64,000 bases of DNA from Nocardiopsis sp. FR4 (lineage in GTDB: Bacteria; Actinomycetota; Actinomycetes; Streptosporangiales; Streptosporangiaceae): the NCBI RefSeq assembly GCF_009830945.1, contig NZ_VWVV01000004.1, positions 186,001-250,000 of the forward strand. The letters run 5' to 3'. The position numbers and the translations under genes are program-made. How positions within the stretch are numbered: position 1 is the first letter of the stretch; each line of letters starts with the position of its first letter. This document shows, in pieces, positions 17,302 to 25,619 of the stretch. The notes below the pieces were generated by a model. The model was not told the origin of the DNA. It saw only the letters and a program-made list of their open reading frames with translations, and did no database searches.

Positions 17302-17410
17302 CGTACCGGCGAGTAAGTAGGCCCCCACTGCGTGCTCGCGCCGCGCACCTCCCTACGGGCGCCCTCGCGCCTGTCCTCCCGCAGGGCACGACAGAGTCCA
17401 GGACACCAAC

Positions 17411-18727
17411 ATGCGACCACTGAGCATCCTCGCCTCGGCACTGGCCGTCACGGTTGCGCTGACCTCCTGCTCGCAGGACCAGGGCACCGACGGGGCAGCG
17501 GAGGCCGACACACAGGGGGTCTCCGACGACGCCGTCGTCATCGGCACGCACCAGCCGCTCACCGGAGCGGCCTCCCCGGGTTTCCGCCACGTCTCCTCCG
17601 GCGCCCGGGCCGTGTTCGACTACATCAACGACAACGGCGGCATCCACGGGCGCCGGATCGAGTACCAGGTCCAGGACGACGCCTTCGACCCCGCCCAGAC
17701 GGTGGAGGCCACCCGCAGCCTGATCGAGGACCACGAGATCTTCGCCATGCTCGGCGGGCTGGGCACCCCCACCCACGAGGCCGTGATCGACGAACTCAAC
17801 GAGGAGGGCGTGCCCGACCTCTTCGTCTCCTCGGGCGCCCTGTCCTGGGACCAGCCCGAGGTCTACCCCTACAGCTACGGCTTCCAGGTGGACTACACCA
17901 GGGAGGCCAAGATCCAGGGCGAGTTCCTCGCCGAGCACTTCGCCGGCGACAAGGTCGGGCTGCTGTACCAGAACGACGACGTCGGCCCCTCCTCCCACGC
18001 GGGCATCGAGCAGTACCTCACGGACGAGATCGTGGCCTGGGAGTCCTACGACCCGGGCGTGCCCGAGCTGTCCGGGCAGATCGAGGAGCTCAAGGCCTCC
18101 GGCGCCGAGGTCGCGGTCTGCTACTGCATCCCCGCCTTCCTGGGCATGGCCGTCCTGGAGGCCGCCGCCATCGGCTACACGCCGCAGTGGGTGGCGCCCA
18201 GCTTCGGCGGCGACGTGGAGATCGTCACCGCGCTCATCGAGGAGTACGCGCAGGGAACCCCGGCCGAGGACATGCCCTCCGAGGCCTTCCTGGACGGGCT
18301 CATCATCACCGCGTTCCTGCCGATGGCCGCCCAGCGCGACGACCCCTGGACCAGGTTCTTCCTGGAGATCCACGAGGAGTACAACTCCGGGACGCCCTTC
18401 ACCGACACCACCGTCTACGGCATGGCGCAGGCGACCCTGCTGGCCCAGGTGCTCATGGAGGTCGGTCCCGACCTGACCCGGCAGAACCTGCTGGAGACCC
18501 TGAACTCGCACGAGTGGACGGGTCCGGGGCTGGTGCCGTTCGCGGCCACCGAGGACGACCACAGCGGCTACTCCGGGGTCATGGTGGTACGGCACCGCGC
18601 GGGCGAGGAGCCCGAGGTGCTGCAGGAGCCCATGGTCACCGACAGCGACGGCGGGGAGATCCTGCCCTTCGACCTGGAACGCCCCTCACCGGAGGAGACG
18701 GAGCTCTTCGGCGCCACCGGGGGGTGA
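17411..18727 (+). CDS. ABC transporter substrate-binding lipoprotein (LivK-like, type 1 fold)
   Basis: Extracytoplasmic ligand-binding protein tethered by lipid. The 438 aa begin MRPLSILASALAVTVALTSC, a signal peptide ending in lipobox ALTSC (Cys20). The mature part opens VVIGTHQPLTGAAS and includes YINDNGGIHGRRIE, the hallmark of branched-chain amino acid/amide-type binding proteins. YGMAQATLLAQVL near the C-terminus completes the second lobe. No permease or ATPase gene is adjacent, so it must partner with distant subunits. The ligand is unknown. A sigma70-like promoter and TTACT-type palindrome lie 110-150 bp upstream, a pattern shared with the enoyl-CoA hydratase gene. Confidence 0.9.
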   Translation: MRPLSILASALAVTVALTSCSQDQGTDGAAEADTQGVSDDAVVIGTHQPLTGAASPGFRHVSSGARAVFDYINDNGGIHGRRIEYQVQDDAFDPAQTVEATRSLIEDHEIFAMLGGLGTPTHEAVIDELNEEGVPDLFVSSGALSWDQPEVYPYSYGFQVDYTREAKIQGEFLAEHFAGDKVGLLYQNDDVGPSSHAGIEQYLTDEIVAWESYDPGVPELSGQIEELKASGAEVAVCYCIPAFLGMAVLEAAAIGYTPQWVAPSFGGDVEIVTALIEEYAQGTPAEDMPSEAFLDGLIITAFLPMAAQRDDPWTRFFLEIHEEYNSGTPFTDTTVYGMAQATLLAQVLMEVGPDLTRQNLLETLNSHEWTGPGLVPFAATEDDHSGYSGVMVVRHRAGEEPEVLQEPMVTDSDGGEILPFDLERPSPEETELFGATGG

Positions 18728-18747
18728 CCGGCCGGGCACGGGCCGTC

Positions 18748-19389
18748 TCAGGCCCGGGCCCGCCGCGCGTGCCACCACCAGGCCAGACCGAGGACGGCGG
18801 CGAGCACGCACGCGCCCACGGCCGCCGGAACGCCCAGGTCCGCGCCGCCGGACCCCACCAGCACCAGCGCGGCCGTCGCCGGCACCCCGCCCGCCAGTGT
18901 GCCCGCGGCGAAGGGCCACGCCCCCATCCGGGTCAGCCCGAAACCGTAGTTGACGGCCTGGTAGGGCACCACCGGCAGCAGACGCAGTTGGAGCACCGCC
19001 AGCAGGGCGCGCCCGCCCTCCAGGGCGTCCACACGGGTGCGGACCCCCTCCGGCAGCAGCCGGGCCACAGTCTCCCCCGCCACGTAGCGGGCGACCCAGA
19101 ACTGGGCCAGGGCGGCGCACACCCCGCCGACCAGGGCCAGCGGCAGCCCCCATGGCCATCCGAAGAGCAGGCCCGCGGCGGCGTTCAACACGGGCCGGGG
19201 CAGCAGGGCGAACACCGCCGCCGCGTACACGCACAGGTAGGCCAGCGGAGCCGCCGCCCCGGCCTCCTCCACCCACTCCCGGAGCGTCTCCGGATCCGGT
19301 CCGCGCACCAGGGCCAGCACGAGCACGGCGGCCCACAGCGCCAGCAGCGCCAACCGGGGCGCGGCGGCGCGCGCGTGTCCCGTTCCCAT
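18748..19389 (-). CDS. TVP38/TMEM64 (DedA-like) family membrane protein
   Basis: Integral membrane protein of 213 aa with about five to six hydrophobic segments. Family signatures are FALLPRPVLNAAAGLLFG in the first half and LRLLPVVPYQAVNYGFGLT in the second, the re-entrant-loop pair of the VTT/SNARE-associated family. Members are thought to move or scramble lipids or help maintain the membrane; no specific substrate is known. It begins 9 bp after the histidine kinase gene and is likely in the same transcript. Confidence 0.87.
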   Translation of the reverse strand: MGTGHARAAAPRLALLALWAAVLVLALVRGPDPETLREWVEEAGAAAPLAYLCVYAAAVFALLPRPVLNAAAGLLFGWPWGLPLALVGGVCAALAQFWVARYVAGETVARLLPEGVRTRVDALEGGRALLAVLQLRLLPVVPYQAVNYGFGLTRMGAWPFAAGTLAGGVPATAALVLVGSGGADLGVPAAVGACVLAAVLGLAWWWHARRARA

Positions 19390-19398
19390 GCGCGCAGC

Positions 19399-20898
19399 CT
19401 ACGCGGCCCCGGGCTCTCCGGCCTCCTCGGAGGGAACCGGGCGCTCGGGAACGCGCAGGGTGAAGGCAGCCCCGCCGAGCAGGTCGCTGTGTCCGGCCAC
19501 GAGGCTGCCTCCGTGGGCGCGCACGATCTCCCGCGAGATCGGCAGGCCCAGACCGCTGCCGCCGGGGTCGCGCTCCCGTGACTCCCGCAGCCGCGCGAAG
19601 CGCTCGAAGATCCGCTCCCGCTCACCCGGGGGGATCCCGGCCCCGTCGTCGTGCACCTCCACCACGGCGTACCCCTCCTCCCTGCGGACGATGACGTCGA
19701 TGCGGGAGTCGGCGTGCCGCCGCGCGTTGGCCACGAGGTTGGTGAGCACCCGGACCATGCGCAGCCGGTTGACCTCGGCGTGCACCGGGCCCGAGGAGTG
19801 CACCGTCAGGACGGGGGCGCGGTGCCGGTCGACGAACTCCTCCTCGACCAGCGCGGCCAGGTCCACCTTCTGCAGTTCCATCGCGGTGCCGGTGTCCAGG
19901 CGGGCCAGTTCGAGCAGGTCGTTGACGATGTTCTCCAGCCGCTCGACGTCCGAGAGCAGGCTGGTGAGCAGCAGTTCGCGCGTGCGGGGGTCGGGGTCGG
20001 GGTCGGAGACCTCCACCTCCAGTTTGGTCCGCAGCGCGGCGATGGGGTTGCGCAGCTCGTGGGAGGCGTCGGAGACGAACCGGCGCTGCCGGGTGGCCGC
20101 CTCCTCCAGCCGCTCCAGGGTGGCGTTGGCGGTCCGGGCCAGATGGGAGATCTCGTCCTGGCTGCGGGGCACCGGGAGCCTGCGGTGCAGGTCCTGGGCG
20201 GAGATGGTGTCCAGTTCGGCACTGATCTCCTCCACCGGGCGCAGCGCCCGGCCCACCCCGTACCACAGGACGAGTCCGGTGGCGGTGAGCAGGTTGAGGG
20301 ACATCACTACCAGGAGGGCCTCCGGTGTGCGGATGCCCGTGACCGCGGGCAGCCTCGACGCGGCCAGGACCATGACGTCCCCGTAGGCGGTGTCGTCCAG
20401 GGAGTAGCCCACCACCAGCAGGCAGGCGTCGTCGACCACGGCGTCGTCGGTCCCGCAGACGATGGTGTCCAGTCGGTGGTCACCCTCGGCGGGACGCTCG
20501 GCGGTCAGCTGCGGCCGGCCCTCCAGCAGGTCGCTGGCGGCGAGCACCTCCCCGCTGTCGCGGTCCACGACCTGGGTCCGCACGATGTAGTCGCCCTCGG
20601 GGACGGGACCGGGGTAGCGCTCGAGGGAAACGTGCTCGGAGACCACGCGGGCCTCCTCCGCCACGCGCTCGCGGGCCTGGGTCAGGATGGCCTCGCGGAT
20701 GAGCGCGTTGGTGGCGAACATGCCCATGGCGGTGATCAGGAACAGGACCAGGAGGGCCCCGACGGTGACCCGGGCACGGATCGAGCGGGGGCGTATCCGG
20801 TTCCACGCCCTTCTGGCTCCATCCCTCCAACCTGGCACCCGCTCATTGTCACCCGCGGGGCCGGTCATCCGGTGAAAGTTCGGCGGTGTGGCGGACAC
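19399..20898 (-). CDS. Two-component sensor histidine kinase
   Basis: Membrane sensor kinase, 499 aa. Membrane helix 1 is at about 42-66 and helix 2 at about 190-212, flanking an extracytoplasmic sensor region with a possible disulfide pair (IVCGTDDAVVDDACL). HAMP covers about 213-265. HisKA carries phospho-acceptor His280 in SDASHELRNP. HATPase_c has NLVANARRH (N box), DDGAGIPP (G1) and GSGLGL (G2). The start is a GTG; ATG 20868 is an alternative. No response regulator lies on either side, which is unusual for this OmpR-type kinase class. Its downstream neighbour is a TVP38 membrane protein. Confidence 0.92.
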   Translation of the reverse strand: MSATPPNFHRMTGPAGDNERVPGWRDGARRAWNRIRPRSIRARVTVGALLVLFLITAMGMFATNALIREAILTQARERVAEEARVVSEHVSLERYPGPVPEGDYIVRTQVVDRDSGEVLAASDLLEGRPQLTAERPAEGDHRLDTIVCGTDDAVVDDACLLVVGYSLDDTAYGDVMVLAASRLPAVTGIRTPEALLVVMSLNLLTATGLVLWYGVGRALRPVEEISAELDTISAQDLHRRLPVPRSQDEISHLARTANATLERLEEAATRQRRFVSDASHELRNPIAALRTKLEVEVSDPDPDPRTRELLLTSLLSDVERLENIVNDLLELARLDTGTAMELQKVDLAALVEEEFVDRHRAPVLTVHSSGPVHAEVNRLRMVRVLTNLVANARRHADSRIDVIVRREEGYAVVEVHDDGAGIPPGERERIFERFARLRESRERDPGGSGLGLPISREIVRAHGGSLVAGHSDLLGGAAFTLRVPERPVPSEEAGEPGAA

Positions 20899-21021
20899 TC
20901 GGCCCCGAACGGGGCCAGGAACCCCCTACGGGACATCTCGGGCGCCGGGAGCGGACCGGGGCGCTCCCGGCGCCCGGGCGCGGACCGTCTCCCCGGCCCG
21001 CGTCCGGCGGGGGCCGTGCGC

Positions 21022-21819
21022 CTACTCGTAGGGGTCCGGCGGGTTGGTGACCGACTCCATCTCCGTGACCGCGAACTCGTGCTCGCTGACGTCGGAGATC
21101 TCCCCCGCCGGCTCGACCCAGGTGCCGCGCACCGTCCACCAGGTGTCCGCCTCGGGGGCGGGCTCGTTGGTGATGAGCACCTTGTTGACGACGGCGTCGG
21201 CGGCACAGCAGGCCATCTGCAGGCGGGCCAGGTACCAGCCCTCGCCGTCGGAGGCGGGCACCGCGAACCCGGTCAGCTCGACCTCGCGCCCGGCGAGCAG
21301 GCGCTCCTCGTCGATCCACGCGCGCATCACGAACTGGCGGATGTCCATCGCCACCACCTCGTTCGGGCCCGCCTCGGCCAGGCCGTCGTCGAACCGGCCC
21401 GAGCGGGGCTGGTCGGGCGGCGGGGCGGAGGACCCGGCGGTGCTCTCCACGGTGTAGGCGCCCAGCGCGGGCGGGGCGACGACGAAGACCGCGATCACCG
21501 GGAGCAGGAGCAGCCAGGCCACGGCGGGCGCGCGGGAGTGGTCGTGCCCGTGTCCGGAGGGGTCCGCTCCGTGGTCGGAGGCTCCGCCGTGCGCCTCGGC
21601 GGCCGGGTCCCGCTCGTCCGCGAACGCCTCCCGGCGCTCCCCGCGCAGCTCGGCCACGATGACGAGCAGGCCGAGCAGCACCATGACGACACCGGCGGCG
21701 ATGAGGAAGGGCCCGAAACCCTGCTTGACCCAGTTCAGGTAGAGCTTGGTGGCCACGGTGCTGGTCAGCGCGGCGGCGCCGAGCAGCACCAGGGTCAGTC
21801 CCTGGGCGATGCGGTTCAC
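21022..21819 (-). CDS. TIGR03943-family membrane protein (YcgQ-like)
   Basis: Companion of the UPF0718 permease encoded just upstream. The 265 aa contain two N-terminal membrane helices (LTLVLLGAAALTSTVATKLY and FLIAAGVVMVLLGLLVIVAE), a His/Asp-rich cytoplasmic linker (GHGHDHSRA), a third helix, and an extracytoplasmic domain with QMACCAADAVVNKVLI typical of the family. The GTG start overlaps the permease stop (GTGA), so the two are translationally coupled. The His-rich linker and the Zur-like box in front of the permease suggest a role in zinc or other metal supply, but transport has not been shown for the family. Confidence 0.87.
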   Translation of the reverse strand: MNRIAQGLTLVLLGAAALTSTVATKLYLNWVKQGFGPFLIAAGVVMVLLGLLVIVAELRGERREAFADERDPAAEAHGGASDHGADPSGHGHDHSRAPAVAWLLLLPVIAVFVVAPPALGAYTVESTAGSSAPPPDQPRSGRFDDGLAEAGPNEVVAMDIRQFVMRAWIDEERLLAGREVELTGFAVPASDGEGWYLARLQMACCAADAVVNKVLITNEPAPEADTWWTVRGTWVEPAGEISDVSEHEFAVTEMESVTNPPDPYE

Positions 21820-22895
21820 AGGAGAAGGCCTCCGATCAGGAACGTGCTGAGCAGGCCGACCGCCAGGCACAGCGGGGCGAAGCGGGCCACGAAGCGCCAG
21901 CCGAACACCCCCGCCTGCATCGCGATGAGCTTGAGGTCGACGATCGGACCGATCACCATGAACGCGAGCTTGGCGGTGGGCGAGAAATCGGTGAGGCTGA
22001 CCGCGACGAAGGCGTCGGCCTCGGAGCAGATGGACAGCAGGATGGCCAGGGCGGCCAGCACGAGCACCGAGACCACCGGGATCCCGGCCACGGTCAGCAG
22101 CCACTCGCGCGGCACCATGACGTTGATGGTGGCGGCGGCCAGCCCGCCGACCACGAGGTAGCCGCCCGCGTGCATCATGTCGTGCAGCATCGACTCGCGG
22201 AAGACCCGCCACCGGGACTCGCCCGGGGAGTGGGGGCGCGCGGGCAGGCGCAGCCAGTCGGCACGGCCGAAGCGCACCCAGATCCAGCCGATGACCACGG
22301 CGGCCAGCAGCGAGGCCGCGAAGCGGGCCAGCACCATCTCGGGCTGCCCGGCGAAGGCCACCGCGGTGGCGATCATGACGATCGGGTTGATGGCGGGAGC
22401 GGCCAGCAGGAAGGTGAGCGCGGCGGCGGGCGCCACCCCGCCCTTGATCAGGCTTCCGGCGATGGGCACCGAGGCGCACTCGCATCCGGGCAGCAGCGCG
22501 CCGGAGACCCCGGCCACCGGGACGGCGCGGACCGGTTTGGCGGGGATGAAGCGCTGGTAGGCCGAGGGCGGCACGAAGGCGGTGAGCGCGGCCGACAGCG
22601 CCACCCCGAAGACCAGGAAGGGCAGCGCCTGGAAGCTGATCGCGGTGAAGATGGTGGCCCAGGCCAGGAAGGCCTGGCTGGTCAGGTCATCGGACAGCCA
22701 GGCGTGCGCCAGCGCCATGGCGGTGATGAACAGGGCGAACAGCCAGACCGTGCCGGTCCTGCGCTGTCCCCCGCGCTTTCCCCAGTCCTCGGGGGGCAGG
22801 TCGTCGCCGTGCCCGTCCCATCCCCCGGCGAGCGTGTCGCCCAGGGAGCTGGCGGCCGGGTCGGGTGCGGCGGCGGGCGTGGTCCGGTCGGACAC
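21816..22895 (-). CDS. UPF0718 (YcgR/YraQ-like) permease
   Basis: Multi-span permease of 359 aa from GTG 22895 (GGAG eight bases upstream); an ATG at 22934 is in frame but lacks a ribosome site. The 60-residue N-terminus is hydrophilic. Hydrophobic segments follow, with the family motifs GALLPGCECASVPIAGSL and FLLAAPAINPIV in the first half and LSICSEADAFVAVSL and MVIGPIVDLK in the second. Conserved Cys, Ser and Asp in these motifs are compatible with metal or small-molecule passage. It forms an operon with the TIGR03943 gene. The 15-bp palindrome at 22954-22968 suggests control by Zur. Confidence 0.9.
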   Translation of the reverse strand: MSDRTTPAAAPDPAASSLGDTLAGGWDGHGDDLPPEDWGKRGGQRRTGTVWLFALFITAMALAHAWLSDDLTSQAFLAWATIFTAISFQALPFLVFGVALSAALTAFVPPSAYQRFIPAKPVRAVPVAGVSGALLPGCECASVPIAGSLIKGGVAPAAALTFLLAAPAINPIVMIATAVAFAGQPEMVLARFAASLLAAVVIGWIWVRFGRADWLRLPARPHSPGESRWRVFRESMLHDMMHAGGYLVVGGLAAATINVMVPREWLLTVAGIPVVSVLVLAALAILLSICSEADAFVAVSLTDFSPTAKLAFMVIGPIVDLKLIAMQAGVFGWRFVARFAPLCLAVGLLSTFLIGGLLL

Positions 22896-22953
22896 GGTGG
22901 TACTCCGCGGTGGTCGGGTGGGATCTCCACGCATCGTACCGAAAACCGTGTAC

Positions 22954-22968
22954 CGAAAACCGTTTTCG
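22954..22968. promoter_or_regulatory. Zur-box-like palindrome upstream of the permease operon
   Basis: CGAAAACCGTTTTCG is a perfect 15-bp palindrome around one central base and matches the general shape of actinobacterial Zur boxes (TGAAAAnnnTTTTCA) except at the outer bases. A partial copy of its left half recurs 14 bases nearer the gene (TACCGAAAACCGT at 22937-22949 and 22951-22963). Confidence 0.55.
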
Positions 22969-23011
22969 CCCGTGTGTTCCCACCCGCACCTGGGGAAAGC
23001 GGTGCCGCGGG

Positions 23012-23746
23012 TCAGCCGAAGTAGCCCGTCCCGGTCATGAGCATCACCCGGTCCGCCCCCCACACTCCCACGCACCACACCAGCCCGGCGGGCGGCATCG
23101 CGGCGAGCGCGCGCGGCCGGTCCCCCGGTCTGCGGGCCACCAGCAGGACGAGCGCGGCGCCCAGGAGCGCGAGCAGGGCGGCCTCGGTGAACATGGGGGC
23201 CGGGGAGGGGGGCGGAGGGACCTCCGGGTCCCGGAGCCGGGAACCGGTCCAGGCCAGCACCGGGAGCAGCCCCTCGGCGAGGAACACCCCGCCCAGCAGG
23301 CCGAGCCCGGCCAGGCGGCGGGTCCGCTCCCCGTGGCGGGTCCACGCCCCGGCCACGGTCAGCACCGGTCCGGCCACGCACGCGGCCAGCAGCCACAGCC
23401 AGGCGGGGAACAGCCACGCCGCGGGGCGCGGCAGTGCGGCCGCCCCGCCGCTGACGAGGACCGTCACGGCGTAGTAGCCCACGACGGCGCACAGCAGGAC
23501 CACGGCCCCGGCGGCTGGCAGCCGCCAGGAGGGCGGGCGCGTGGCCGCCAGGGCGCCCAGCGCGATCACGGCGGCGCACCAGACGGCGGACGTGTCGGTG
23601 ACCAGGAACCAGATCCACCACGGGAACAGCGCGGCCAGGAGGACGGACAGCCCGCCGAGCGCGAGGCCGGCCGCGGTGATCCCCAGGAACCGGAGGGAGG
23701 TGGACGCGCCCGGGCCGGAGCGGGAGGAGGGGGAGGCGTTCCGCAT
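23012..23746 (-). CDS. Polytopic membrane protein of unknown function
   Basis: The 244 aa contain about seven hydrophobic segments separated by short Arg/Pro-rich loops. Tryptophans cluster at membrane borders (FPWWIWFLV, FPAWLWLLAA). The layout is similar to DUF6518-type actinobacterial proteins. No catalytic or binding motif is visible. It sits between the permease operon and the amino acid symporter on the same strand, with gaps of 116 and 87 bp, so it may be transcribed alone. Confidence 0.7.
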   Translation of the reverse strand: MRNASPSSRSGPGASTSLRFLGITAAGLALGGLSVLLAALFPWWIWFLVTDTSAVWCAAVIALGALAATRPPSWRLPAAGAVVLLCAVVGYYAVTVLVSGGAAALPRPAAWLFPAWLWLLAACVAGPVLTVAGAWTRHGERTRRLAGLGLLGGVFLAEGLLPVLAWTGSRLRDPEVPPPPSPAPMFTEAALLALLGAALVLLVARRPGDRPRALAAMPPAGLVWCVGVWGADRVMLMTGTGYFG

Positions 23747-23833
23747 ACCCGGGTTATCGCTCCGCGCCGGAAACCCGGTTCCCCCGGGGGCTCCCGCCCC
23801 CGGGTCCTCCCCGCGGCGCCTCCGCCGCCCGGC

Positions 23834-25408
23834 TCAGCCCCGCGCGGGGCCCTCGCGCCCCTCGTCCTCCTCGGGCGGCTCCTCCCCGCCCTCCGCTCCG
23901 GACCGCTCGGCGTCGGCCGCGGCCAGGCCCGGGTCCGGCGGCGCCTCGCCCTCGGCGCGCGCCACGTCGCGGGGCAGGGCGCCCGAGGCGGGCCCCCAGC
24001 ACTCCACGTTGCTGAGGTGGGGCATCTTGGCGAGCGTGAACTGCGGGTCCAGCCCGTTGCGCAGCTGGCGGCTGTAGTCGGCCAGCAGCCGGAAGGCGAC
24101 CGGGGACAGCGGGGCCAGGGCCAGCAGGTTGACGGTGGCCATGATCCCCATGGAGACGTCGGCGAGGTTCCACACCAGGGTCAGCGGGGCCACCGCGCCG
24201 ACGAGGACCGCCGCCAGGACCGCGAAGCGGAAGTAGGTCATGTGCCGGGGGGAGCTGTCCAGGAACAGCAGGTTGGTCTCGCCGTAGTAGTAGTTGCCCA
24301 GCACGGAGGTGAAGGCCAGCAGGAACAGGATGACCGTGAGCGCGTGCACCGACCACGCCCCCAGGTTGGCCTCCAGCGCGCCCTGGGTGACCTGGATGCC
24401 CGTCTCCCCGCCGTACTCGGGGTCACCGAGCAGGACGATGAAGGCGGTCACCGAGCACACCAGCCAGGTGTCGAAGTACACGCCCAGGGTCTGCACCAGC
24501 CCCTGTTTGGCCGGGTGGGAGACCGAGGCGGTGGCCCCGGCGTTGGGGGCCGAGCCCAGGCCCGCCTCGTTGGAGAACATGCCGCGCCGCATCCCCTGGA
24601 CCAGCGCCGCGCCCACGCCCCCGGCGAGGAACTCGCGCGTCCCGAAGGCGGAGCCGAGGATGTCGCCGATGACCCGGGGTACCTCGCCGATGTTGAGGAG
24701 CACCACGTACAGGCCGATGAGGATGTAGAGGACGGCCATCAGCGGCACCAGGCTCTGCGCCACGTGGGCGATGCGGCGGATGCCGCCGAAGATCACCAGC
24801 GCGGTCAGCGCGGCCAGGCCCAGGCCGACCACGGCGGCCAGCCCCGCCCCGGGCGCTGCCCCCAGGGCGCCCGCCGAGGCGGAGACCGCCCCGGCGATGC
24901 TGTTGGCCTGCACCGTGTTGAACACCAGGCTGAAGGTCACGGTGATGATGACGGCGAAGAGCACGCCCATCCACCGCTGCTCCAGCCCGTACTGCATGTA
25001 GTAGGCGGGCCCGCCCCGGAAGCCGGTGCTGGTGCGCACCTTGTACAGCTGGGCCAGGGTGGACTCCACGAAGGCCGCCGCGCCCAGCAGGGCCGCCATC
25101 GCCCACATCCAGAACACCGCGCCGGGCCCGCCCAGGACGATCGCGGTGGCCACGCCGACGATGTTGCCGGTCCCCACCCGCGAGGCCGCCGACACCGCGA
25201 AGGCCTGGAAGGAGGAGATCTCCCGGCGCCCGTCGGGCGCGATCCCCGGGGCGCTGCGGATGACGCGGAACATCTCCGGCAGCAGCCGCAGCTGCACGAT
25301 CCCCGACCGCACCGTGAAGTAGAGGGCCAGCATGATCAGGAGCGGGATGAGGAAGTAGCTCCAGAAGACGTCGTTGACGGCGACGATGGCGTCGTTGAGC
25401 GCGTTCAC
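23834..25408 (-). CDS. Alanine/glycine:cation symporter (AGCS) family protein
   Basis: Sodium- or proton-coupled amino acid uptake protein in the cytoplasmic membrane. The GTG start (GAAGGGGAA upstream) gives 524 aa with at least ten membrane segments. Family signatures are SSFQAFAVSAASRVGTGNIVG, ATAIVLGGPGAVFWMW and GMRRGMFSNEAGLGSAPN. The last 60 residues are hydrophilic, rich in Glu/Asp/Arg, and probably cytoplasmic. Alanine, glycine or serine are the usual family substrates; which applies here is unknown. Divergent from the MHS transporter gene, with a 211-bp shared upstream region. Confidence 0.92.
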   Translation of the reverse strand: MNALNDAIVAVNDVFWSYFLIPLLIMLALYFTVRSGIVQLRLLPEMFRVIRSAPGIAPDGRREISSFQAFAVSAASRVGTGNIVGVATAIVLGGPGAVFWMWAMAALLGAAAFVESTLAQLYKVRTSTGFRGGPAYYMQYGLEQRWMGVLFAVIITVTFSLVFNTVQANSIAGAVSASAGALGAAPGAGLAAVVGLGLAALTALVIFGGIRRIAHVAQSLVPLMAVLYILIGLYVVLLNIGEVPRVIGDILGSAFGTREFLAGGVGAALVQGMRRGMFSNEAGLGSAPNAGATASVSHPAKQGLVQTLGVYFDTWLVCSVTAFIVLLGDPEYGGETGIQVTQGALEANLGAWSVHALTVILFLLAFTSVLGNYYYGETNLLFLDSSPRHMTYFRFAVLAAVLVGAVAPLTLVWNLADVSMGIMATVNLLALAPLSPVAFRLLADYSRQLRNGLDPQFTLAKMPHLSNVECWGPASGALPRDVARAEGEAPPDPGLAAADAERSGAEGGEEPPEEDEGREGPARG

Positions 25409-25619
25409 GCGTTCCCCTTCGGACGGCCCGGACGCCCCGCGCGGATCGGGGCCATCCCGCAACCTTCCACGTCACCGGCGGCGCGACCCGGACGAACACG
25501 CGAAGGGAAGGTAAAGGACCGTCATGGGTCAACAACCCGCCGCGCGCACATGATCGCGCCGCCGCCTGTGGTGGGGGCACCCATGGTCAGCCCCGTCGCC
25601 GCTGCCTACGGTTCCGGGC

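Larger units (their letters stand above)
17021..17410. other. Intergenic region at the right border of the biosynthetic cluster
   Basis: This 390-bp divergent gap separates the synthase gene (minus) from the lipoprotein gene (plus). It holds a plus-strand promoter and a 14-bp palindrome, listed separately. The half nearest the synthase (17040-17110) is less GC-rich and should carry its promoter, but no clear hexamers were found. No coding sequence was recognised. Confidence 0.5.

Noticed and set aside
17411-18727. The LivK-like lipoprotein as part of the enediyne cluster
   Set aside because: It has its own promoter and operator type, shares a palindrome with a distant enoyl-CoA hydratase, and no exporter or pathway link is visible.
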